Shown: positions 5,439 through 11,983 of the stretch, in pieces | Layout: every line of letters starts with the position of its first letter | Position numbering within the stretch: the first letter of the stretch is position 1 | DNA from: an uncultured Collinsella sp. | GTDB taxonomy: Bacteria; Actinomycetota; Coriobacteriia; Coriobacteriales; Coriobacteriaceae | Direction: 5' to 3' | Assembly: GCA_937926755.1 (NCBI GenBank) | Contig: CALBBA010000153.1 | Coordinates: 1-13,920, forward strand | Length of the DNA stretch: 13,920 nucleotides | Notes under the pieces: generated by a model | What the model saw: the letters and a program-made list of their open reading frames with translations, nothing else | What the model was told of the DNA's origin: nothing | The model's database searches: none | Translations under genes and position numbers: made by a program

Positions 5439-7199
5439 GTGGCCGACCAGGACATCAAGATGCTCATCGAGCGCATTATGGCCGAGGCCCGGACCCATCA
5501 GTCCACCCGCTTCTCAAACGAAATCTACGCAGACGAGCCGATTCTCAAAACCGGCCGACAGATGCAGAATTTCCTCCCCGACCAGTACCGTAAAATGCGC
5601 GAGATATCGCGCTGGCAGGATGACCCCAAGGGCGGTGCGGGCCGCTGGCTTTCGGAAGCCGAGCTTTTTTACCGCCAGGGCCTGCTGATGGCCGACTTTG
5701 AGGACGACTGTCCCTACAACGGCACCTTTAAGTCGTACTTTCCCACCTACAACGCCATGAGCGACCGGCAGCTGCGCGGCTACTTTACCTGGCGTGCCCA
5801 AGTGCGCCGCGGAACCGTCGAGGAAACGTCTACGTCCTTTGCCTTTCTGTATCTCTATGAGCTGATTTGCGGCATTGGCGTAGATGACCCGCTCGACGGT
5901 TTTAACAAGATCAAGGCCTTTTGGGATGTCTATCGCGCCTTCGAGCCCGGCATTGATCGGTTTGCACGCGTGTGGTTGCAGGATTACGCCGTATTCCATG
6001 GGCTCGACCCCAAGCTGCTCCGCGACTCTAAAACCGTCATGTTCGATAACGCCCTTATCGAGCTGCGGCGCGCGGCACGAGACCTTGTACCGGCACCGGC
6101 ACCGTCCGACCAGACCCCCAAACGTCGCAAAACCTCCGAGCCCACGCTCCCCCTTCCGCCCGATGAGGTGCGCGAGGAGCGACTCATGGCCGCCATCAAC
6201 GCCCTCTCCACGTACAACCTAAGTAACTCGCGGCTCGACCGCAGCCACCATCGCGACCTGCGCCACGTGGCATGCGCCGTGTATGTCCGTATGGCGCGCT
6301 ACTATGACACGCACCGAAAGACTGGCATCGTAGCGAGCTTGTTTGGGGAGGAGACGGCCATGCCCTACACCATGTTTGCCTCGGCCGTGTTCTTTGCGCC
6401 CGAGCGCCACGAGGACTGCGAATATCGCCTAGACCCCATTCACATCTACCGCTGCCAGAATGGCTTTTGGGAATGCATGCGGATTCACGGCAGCAGGCAA
6501 AAGAGCAGCAAGCTCGGCGAGATGATGCGCGCTTGTGATCAGCGCCTGCGCTTGGCACTGGATCCCGGCCATCCCCTTAAGGAAGAGAAGGTTCCCAAAT
6601 ATCTGGCTAAGATTATCGACGACGAGATCACGGCATGGCTTTCGTGGGACGCCGCGCACCAGCCCGTCAAGATCGATATCGATTTGAGTCAGCTGGGACA
6701 CATTCGGAGCGCCGCCGCACAAACGCGTGAGGCGCTTTTGATCGATGAGGAGCGCGAGGACGATGTGCTCGCAGAGGTCGATACGGTGAGCTCCGAGCAG
6801 CCGAAAGCCGAGGCCGCAGCAGACGCGTTTGTCGAGCTGGTCACGACGACCGCAAGGCAGGACGGGGCCGATGGGCCAACCATTTCCACCGAACAGTTTG
6901 GTGTCGTGGCGCCGCTTCTCGTGCCGACACCCCCGCTCGCAGCGGCTGCGTCCACTGACGCCGCGACCGAACTCGCGCCTGCCGCAACCGCGTATCTGCG
7001 CGCACTGCTCGAGCAAAACGCAGCGCAAGCGACATCGGCAGTGGAGAGGTCGGGCCAGAGCGAGGATATGCTCGTCGATACCATCAACGAGGCGCTCTTT
7101 GACCTGGTGGGTGACACCGTTATCGAGTTTGGAGCGGCAGGGCCGCAGATTATCGAGGATTACGAAGCAGACGTGAGAGGATACCTAGACCATGAGTGA
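5439..7199 (+). CDS. TerB N-terminal / TerB C-terminal domain protein
   Basis: The product is 586 residues. The start is GTG at 5439 after a strong AGGAGAGGAG (5424-5433). Residues about 50-200 form a TerB_N domain. Its signature is clear: FKSYFPTYNAMSDRQLRGYF (97-116), then TWRAQVRRG, and SFAFLYLYELICGIG (133-147). A proline-rich, basic linker (about 215-250) follows, then a mainly helical middle region. A TerB_C-like segment is marked by KIDIDLSQLGHIRSAAAQTR (411-430), an alanine/proline-rich spacer (about 460-520), and a final helical block with DTINEALFDLVGDTVIE (about 548-564). Proteins with TerB_N/TerB_C domains are soluble regulators or scaffolds linked by comparative genomics to tellurite/stress and phage-resistance modules; no enzyme activity is known to me. 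No membrane segment is seen. It overlaps the ATPase gene by 8 bases, pointing to a shared complex. Confidence 0.9.
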   Translation: MADQDIKMLIERIMAEARTHQSTRFSNEIYADEPILKTGRQMQNFLPDQYRKMREISRWQDDPKGGAGRWLSEAELFYRQGLLMADFEDDCPYNGTFKSYFPTYNAMSDRQLRGYFTWRAQVRRGTVEETSTSFAFLYLYELICGIGVDDPLDGFNKIKAFWDVYRAFEPGIDRFARVWLQDYAVFHGLDPKLLRDSKTVMFDNALIELRRAARDLVPAPAPSDQTPKRRKTSEPTLPLPPDEVREERLMAAINALSTYNLSNSRLDRSHHRDLRHVACAVYVRMARYYDTHRKTGIVASLFGEETAMPYTMFASAVFFAPERHEDCEYRLDPIHIYRCQNGFWECMRIHGSRQKSSKLGEMMRACDQRLRLALDPGHPLKEEKVPKYLAKIIDDEITAWLSWDAAHQPVKIDIDLSQLGHIRSAAAQTREALLIDEEREDDVLAEVDTVSSEQPKAEAAADAFVELVTTTARQDGADGPTISTEQFGVVAPLLVPTPPLAAAASTDAATELAPAATAYLRALLEQNAAQATSAVERSGQSEDMLVDTINEALFDLVGDTVIEFGAAGPQIIEDYEADVRGYLDHE

Positions 7200-8496
7200 T
7201 ACCGCATCCGCAGCGCCCCGCGTACCCAAACGCGTCGCCGCCGTCATTCTCAACTCGCTCAAGGGCGGCGTGGTCCCGCGCATCGGCCTTCCCTATATCA
7301 CCGTGGGACGCGAGGTCGAGATTCGCGCCCTGCTCACCGATTTGAGTCTCATCGCCGATGGCGGCGCGAGCTTCCGCTTTTTAGTCGGTCGCTACGGCGC
7401 CGGCAAGAGCTTCTTGCTTCAGACCATCCGCACGCACGCCATGGGCGAGGGATTCGTCGTCGCCGATGCCGACCTGTCGCCCGAGCGCCGCCTGCAGGGC
7501 GGGCAAGGACAGGGCCTTGCCACCTACCGCGAGCTCATCCGCAATATATCGACCAAGACACGCCCCGAGGGCGGCGCGCTCAACCTTATTCTGGATCGCT
7601 GGGTTGCCTCGTGTGCCGACGTCGACGAGTCGGTCGTCAATGCCCAACTGGCCCCGCTCGAGGAGATGGTCCACGGCTTCGACTTCACCCGCATGCTTCG
7701 CCGCTACCGCGCGGCCGTATCCGAGGGCGACGAAGAAGCTATGAGCCGCGTGACCAAATGGATTCGCGGCGAGTACCGCACCAAGAGTGAGGCACGCGCC
7801 GAGCTGGGCTCCTCGACCATCATCAGCGATGACGACTGGTACGACTACGTTAAGCTCATTGCGCGCTTTTTGGTCTGCAGCGGCTACAAGGGCATGCTGG
7901 TGCTCATCGACGAGCTCGTGAATCTGTATAAGATTCCCAACGCCATCACACGCCAATACAACTACGAAAAGATCCTGACCATGTACAACGACACGCTCCA
8001 GGGCAAGGCGCAGTACCTGGGCATGATCATGGGCGGCACGCCAACCTCCATCGAAGACCGCCGCCGTGGCGTGTTCTCCTACGAGGCCCTGCAAAGTCGA
8101 CTCGCTCAGGGCCGCTTTGCACGCGAGGACCTTAAGGACATGCTCGCGCCCATCATCCGCCTGCAGCCACTCACCTACGAGGAGTTGCTGGTGCTCATCG
8201 AAAAGCTCATGCAGATTCATGCCGGCTACTTTGGCTGGACGCCCACGCTTACCGAGAACGACTTGGTGGACTTCCTCAAGATTGAGTTTGGCCGCGTGGG
8301 GGCCGACACACATCTGACGCCGCGTGAAGTCATTCGTGACTTTATCGAGCTGCTCGACATCCTATGCCAAAACCCCGACGCCAACGTGGCCGAGTTGCTG
8401 CAAAGCGTCGGCGGCGACGCGCTGGCGCCGGCAGCCGCAACAGACGACACCGGCACCGCGGACGACGACCGCAACTTTGCCGAATTCGCCATCTAA
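7192..8496 (+). CDS. BrxC/BrxD-type P-loop ATPase (DUF2791 family)
   Basis: The product is 434 residues. The ATG at 7192 lies inside the end of the TerB gene (ATGAGTGA overlap), with GAGAGG (7175-7180) upstream. A clear Walker A motif, GRYGAGKS (residues 66-73), and a Walker B strand, MLVLIDE (235-241, catalytic-type D240-E241), identify an AAA-like P-loop NTPase. The arrangement, with an N-terminal strand-helix before GRYGAGKS, a DADLSPERRLQG segment, and ETLYKI-like LVNLYKI after Walker B, matches the DUF2791 group. That group includes BrxD of type 2 BREX. Family ATPases bind and translocate on, or remodel at, DNA. The C-terminal 25 residues are acidic and probably disordered. It sits between TerB and the Lhr-like helicase, the same ATPase/helicase pairing as brxD-brxHI in BREX. 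It is probably a DNA-associated motor or switch; substrate unknown. Confidence 0.9.
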   Translation: MSDTASAAPRVPKRVAAVILNSLKGGVVPRIGLPYITVGREVEIRALLTDLSLIADGGASFRFLVGRYGAGKSFLLQTIRTHAMGEGFVVADADLSPERRLQGGQGQGLATYRELIRNISTKTRPEGGALNLILDRWVASCADVDESVVNAQLAPLEEMVHGFDFTRMLRRYRAAVSEGDEEAMSRVTKWIRGEYRTKSEARAELGSSTIISDDDWYDYVKLIARFLVCSGYKGMLVLIDELVNLYKIPNAITRQYNYEKILTMYNDTLQGKAQYLGMIMGGTPTSIEDRRRGVFSYEALQSRLAQGRFAREDLKDMLAPIIRLQPLTYEELLVLIEKLMQIHAGYFGWTPTLTENDLVDFLKIEFGRVGADTHLTPREVIRDFIELLDILCQNPDANVAELLQSVGGDALAPAAATDDTGTADDDRNFAEFAI

Positions 8497-8523
8497 CCTG
8501 CCAAAAAGGGACAGGTTTTTTGG
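8495..8523 (+). terminator. Terminator-like hairpin with an alternative fold, between ATPase and helicase genes
   Basis: AACCTG (8495-8500) pairs with CAGGTT (8512-8517), followed by a six-T run (8516-8521): a weak intrinsic-terminator layout starting at the ATPase stop codon. The same bases can fold differently, with CCAAAAA (8501-8507) pairing with TTTTTGG (8517-8523). The two folds exclude each other. It may reduce read-through into the helicase gene, or be a dispersed REP-like palindrome. I recall similar CCTGCCAAAAAGGGACAGG-type palindromes in intergenic regions of Coriobacteriia, which needs checking. Confidence 0.5.
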
Positions 8524-8598
8524 TAGGTTTTATCTGGGCAAACGCCGATGTTGCAAGATATCGAACCGTTGCCCGTTGCGTTGATCAGCCCGTTGATG

Positions 8599-8606
8599 AG
8601 AGGAGG
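8599..8606 (+). promoter_or_regulatory. Ribosome binding site that sets the helicase start
   Basis: AGAGGAGG lies four bases before GTG 8611. The in-frame ATG at 8548 has no such site, and the 21 extra residues it would add do not look like helicase sequence. The GTG at 8611 is therefore the preferred start. Confidence 0.7.
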
Positions 8607-8610
8607 CCCC

Positions 8611-11055
8611 GTGAACGCCTTTGACCGCTACGCCCCGTTTATCCAAGACTTCATCTACTCCCACGATTGGGAGAGTCTGCGCTCCATCCAGGTTGCGGCG
8701 GCAGATGCCATCTTCAACACGCAAGACAATGTGCTCCTGACGGCATCCACGGCTTCCGGCAAAACCGAGGCAGCCTTCTTTCCCATCCTGACCGAGTTTT
8801 GGGAGAACCCGCCCGCAAGCGTTGGCGCCCTCTATATTGGCCCCCTCAAGGCACTCATCAACGACCAGTTCGTTCGCCTCAACGATCTGTGCGAAGAGGC
8901 CGATATCCCCGTCTGGCACTGGCACGGCGATGTCTCGCAGTCGCACAAGGCAAAGCTCATCAAAAAGCCAAGCGGCATCCTACAGATTACGCCCGAATCA
9001 CTCGAGGCACTCCTGATCCACAAGCACATGGCAATCCCGCGTATGTTCTGCGACCTGCGCTATGTGGTCATCGACGAGGTCCACTCGCTCATGCGCGGTG
9101 ACCGCGGCGGGCAGACGCTCTGCCTTATCGAGCGTCTTTCGCGCATGGCGGGCGTGCGGCCCCGGCGCATCGGCCTTTCGGCCACCATCGGGGACCCGGA
9201 ACGCACGGGCGCCTTCCTGTCGCAGGGGACGGGACGCGACTGCGTCATCCCCCGCTTTGAGGAGCCACGCCGCGTGTGGCGTATCTCCATGGAGCACTTC
9301 TACAACTCGGGTCCCCAGGCGCAACAGCGGGGATTCACGAGCACGGGTCCGCAGGAAGCCGAGGTGCTCGCGTGCGAGCGCATTGAGGCGACACCACCCA
9401 CGGCACTGCCTGCATCCGGACAAGACATGCGCCATAGTGGACAGCTTACACAAGAGGAGCGCCGTCAACGTCGCGAGCAGGCACGGGGCAAGGCCGTTCC
9501 TAAGGACCGTCACGCCTCCTCGGCCCCCGAGGGAGAAGTCGACATCCCGCGAGCGACCGAACAGGCGCTGCTCAACCCCACCGACACCGCGCCCGACAAC
9601 GCCGATCCCGGCATGGGCTATATCTTTGAACATACCCGCGGCCGCAAGTGCCTGGTATTTGCCAACTCGCGCGAAGAGGCGGAGGCCGTGTGCTCCATGT
9701 TGCGCAGCTACTGTGAGAACCGGCACGAACCCGATCGCTTCCTGATCCATCATGGCAATCTCTCGGCATCGCTGCGCGAGACCGCCGAGGAGCTCATGCG
9801 CGACGAGGAGCAGGCACAGACAACCGTCACCACCTCCACGCTTGAGCTCGGCATTGATATCGGTCGCTTGGAGCGAGCGTTCCAGATCGACGCGCCATTT
9901 ACCGTCAGCTCCTTTTTGCAGCGCATGGGGCGCACGGGCCGCCGCGACCTTCCGCCCGAGATGTGGTTTGTCATGCGCGAGGAAGAACCCGAGCCGCGTA
10001 CGATGATGCCCGAGACGATTCCCTGGAAGCTCCTGCAGGGCATCGCACTCGTACAACTTTATCGCGAAGAAAAGTGGGTCGAGCCGCCTGAGCTCGATCG
10101 ACTCCCCTACAGCTTGCTCTATCACCAGACCATGTCGACGCTTGCCAGCACCGGCGAGCTCACGCCGGCCGAACTTGCCCAGCGCGTGCTCACGCTCAGT
10201 TACTTCCACCGCGTCTCGGCAGACGACTACCGCGTGCTGCTGCGCCACCTCATCAAGATCGACCATATCCAGGCCACCGAGGGAGGCGGGCTCATCGTGG
10301 GCCTCGCGGGCGAGCGCATCATCAACAACTTTAAGTTCTACGCCGTGTTCCAGGAAAACGAGGAGTTTACCGTCCGGAGCGAATCGGCCGAGCTGGGCAC
10401 GATCGTTAATCCGCCCCCGCCCGGTGAGCGCATCGCCATCGCCGGACACTGTTGGATTGTCGAGGAAGTGGACTGGAAGCGCCACACTGTCTTTGCCACG
10501 CAGGTCAAGGGCCGGGTGCCGGCCTACTTTGGCGACTGCCCCGGCGACATTAACACGCATGTGCTCGAGCGCATGCGCCAGGCACTCAACGAACATGCGG
10601 TATATCCGTATCTCATGGGCAACGCACGGGCACGCCTTGCACAGGCTCGTCATACCGCCGAGATTTCGGGCGCGGGGACTAAGCCGCTCATCAACCTGGG
10701 CGGTGACACCTGGGCGCTCTTCCCCTGGCTGGGCAGCTATGCCTTCCTAGCGCTCGAACGTATGCTCAAGATTAAATGCGCCGCAGAGCTCGGCCTTCGA
10801 GGGCTCGATCCGTCGCGTCCATACTTTATGCAGTTTAAGATGAAGGCCGACGAGGAGACGTTCTTTGAGGTGCTCGCCGCCGAGGCCGAGAAGGACTTCG
10901 ACCCTATCGAGCTCGTCTACCCCGGCGAGGTGCCTTACTTTGACCGCTACGACGAGTACGTTCCCGAGGAGCTCGTGCGCAAAGGCTTCGCCGAAGGCGT
11001 GCTCGACATCGAAGGCATGAGGCAGCGCGTCCTCAGCTGGCGCGACAACGCCTAA
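8611..11055 (+). CDS. Lhr-like superfamily II DEAD/DEAH-box helicase (BrxHI-like)
   Basis: The product is 814 residues from GTG 8611. SF2 motifs are complete and in order: motif I ASTASGKT (45-52, lysine 51), Ia GPLKALINDQ, Ib ITPESLEALL, motif II DEVH (155-158), motif III SAT (190-192), motif IV CLVFANSREEAE, motif V TTSTLELGIDIG (about 407-418) and motif VI QRMGRTGRR (437-445). The order and spacing fit the Lhr/BrxHI group of 3'-to-5' DNA helicases, and the remaining 370 residues would form the winged-helix and Lhr-core-like C-terminal domains. A polar, proline- and charge-rich insertion of about 100 residues (235-334) separates the two RecA-like lobes and is probably a flexible linker. The preceding gene ends 114 bases upstream, with a hairpin in between. 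An Lhr-like helicase beside a BrxD-type ATPase is the arrangement seen in type 2 BREX, but here TerB replaces the other BREX parts. Confidence 0.92.
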   Translation: MNAFDRYAPFIQDFIYSHDWESLRSIQVAAADAIFNTQDNVLLTASTASGKTEAAFFPILTEFWENPPASVGALYIGPLKALINDQFVRLNDLCEEADIPVWHWHGDVSQSHKAKLIKKPSGILQITPESLEALLIHKHMAIPRMFCDLRYVVIDEVHSLMRGDRGGQTLCLIERLSRMAGVRPRRIGLSATIGDPERTGAFLSQGTGRDCVIPRFEEPRRVWRISMEHFYNSGPQAQQRGFTSTGPQEAEVLACERIEATPPTALPASGQDMRHSGQLTQEERRQRREQARGKAVPKDRHASSAPEGEVDIPRATEQALLNPTDTAPDNADPGMGYIFEHTRGRKCLVFANSREEAEAVCSMLRSYCENRHEPDRFLIHHGNLSASLRETAEELMRDEEQAQTTVTTSTLELGIDIGRLERAFQIDAPFTVSSFLQRMGRTGRRDLPPEMWFVMREEEPEPRTMMPETIPWKLLQGIALVQLYREEKWVEPPELDRLPYSLLYHQTMSTLASTGELTPAELAQRVLTLSYFHRVSADDYRVLLRHLIKIDHIQATEGGGLIVGLAGERIINNFKFYAVFQENEEFTVRSESAELGTIVNPPPPGERIAIAGHCWIVEEVDWKRHTVFATQVKGRVPAYFGDCPGDINTHVLERMRQALNEHAVYPYLMGNARARLAQARHTAEISGAGTKPLINLGGDTWALFPWLGSYAFLALERMLKIKCAAELGLRGLDPSRPYFMQFKMKADEETFFEVLAAEAEKDFDPIELVYPGEVPYFDRYDEYVPEELVRKGFAEGVLDIEGMRQRVLSWRDNA

Positions 11056-11066
11056 GACCAGTCTTC

Positions 11067-11102
11067 TTGGGACGGGGAGTAGCTAAAAGAGCCCCGCCCC
11101 AA
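11067..11102. terminator. GC-rich hairpin between convergent transcription units
   Basis: TTGGGACGGGG (11067-11077) pairs with CCCCGCCCCAA (11092-11102), 11 base pairs with one A-C mismatch, around a 14-base loop. It lies exactly between the helicase stop (11055) and the end of the opposing gene (11108), so it can act on both strands. No T-run follows on either strand, so termination could depend on Rho or be incomplete. Location and stem strength make a bidirectional terminator likely. Confidence 0.6.
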
Positions 11103-11107
11103 AGTCA

Positions 11108-11983
11108 CTAGTCATGGAGCAAGGTGCCGAGGAAATCCGCGTCGAAGGGCACGGCTTCGGTGAAGGCGTAGTCACCGTCGCTGGCGATGAGCAGGTAGTT
11201 CTCCTCGCCGCCGAACTCCGTGTCGCCGCAGGGGACCACCCAGGCGTGGGCGAATACCTCGAGCGCCGTGGCAACGCAATCGCGTAGGAACGATACATCG
11301 CTCCCCTCGTTTGTGCTCACGATATTGGCCACATAGATACCGCCCGGGTTCACGCTGCCCCGCACCAGACGGAGCGCCTCAACGGTTGCCAGCTCGTGCA
11401 CGGGCTCGGCACCGCCAAAGCAATCGCTCACAACGACGTCGTAGCGACGGTGTCCCACGCTCGTCACACCCAGATACGAGCGCGCTTCGGCGGTAATCAC
11501 CCTCAGGCGATCGCCGACCGTGCGCTCCAGCTCGTCCAAGTAGAACCAGCGACGCGCCAGACGCGTAATCTCGGCATCGTACTCGATGACGTCCATGCGT
11601 AAGCCCTCATGCGACATCAGTGTGAACTTGGGATAGGCAAACCCGCCACCGCCCAGCATGAGCATGCGGTCGATACCGTGACCATAAGCGTCACGCATCG
11701 CATCCTCGGCCTCAAACACATCGTCAAATGCGCGATAGTACGCAAAGACCGGCTCCGCCCAGCGATCGCCAACATAGCTCGCGCTTTGGTAAACGCCGCC
11801 CTGCACTAACACACGGGCCTCGTCACCGCTCTCATCGTGCACGCGCTTCACACGCGCCAACCCGTTGCGGGTTCGCGCGACCTGCAGACAGGCAGCACGA
11901 ACAGCGACGGCAGCCGCACCGAGCGCCGCGGCTCCCAGGGCAACGCCGGCAACAACTCCGGCGGAAACACTCGGCTTGTTCAT
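11108..11983 (-). CDS. Membrane-anchored protein with spermidine-synthase-like SAM-binding fold
   Basis: The product is 291 residues. Its ATG (11983-11981) directly follows the elp3 stop (TAG then ATG, no gap), with AAGGAGC inside the end of elp3 as ribosome binding site. An N-terminal alanine/valine-rich hydrophobic segment (about 7-29) looks like a membrane anchor or uncleaved signal. The rest is a Rossmann methyltransferase-type fold: MLMLGGGGFAYPK (106-118) is the nucleotide-binding loop, DVIEYD (131-136) holds the acidic ribose-binding residue, and YDVVVSDCFGG (180-190) is the post-strand-4 position. In true spermidine synthases the loop is GGGDGG and the last motif carries D-(S/T)-x-D-P; here these read GGGGFA and DCFGG, so polyamine synthesis is doubtful. 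It could be a SAM-dependent methyltransferase or an aminopropyltransferase relative with another substrate. Confidence 0.85.
   Translation of the reverse strand: MNKPSVSAGVVAGVALGAAALGAAAVAVRAACLQVARTRNGLARVKRVHDESGDEARVLVQGGVYQSASYVGDRWAEPVFAYYRAFDDVFEAEDAMRDAYGHGIDRMLMLGGGGFAYPKFTLMSHEGLRMDVIEYDAEITRLARRWFYLDELERTVGDRLRVITAEARSYLGVTSVGHRRYDVVVSDCFGGAEPVHELATVEALRLVRGSVNPGGIYVANIVSTNEGSDVSFLRDCVATALEVFAHAWVVPCGDTEFGGEENYLLIASDGDYAFTEAVPFDADFLGTLLHD

Noticed and set aside
7381..8313. 310-codon open frame antisense to the ATPase gene
   Set aside because: Same GC-driven shadow effect; the sense strand has Walker A and B motifs and an operon context.
8998..10653. 551-codon open frame antisense to the helicase
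   Set aside because: It mirrors the helicase codons in GC-rich DNA, where the opposite strand rarely has stops; the translation shows no domain and no ribosome binding site, whereas the sense frame has all SF2 motifs.
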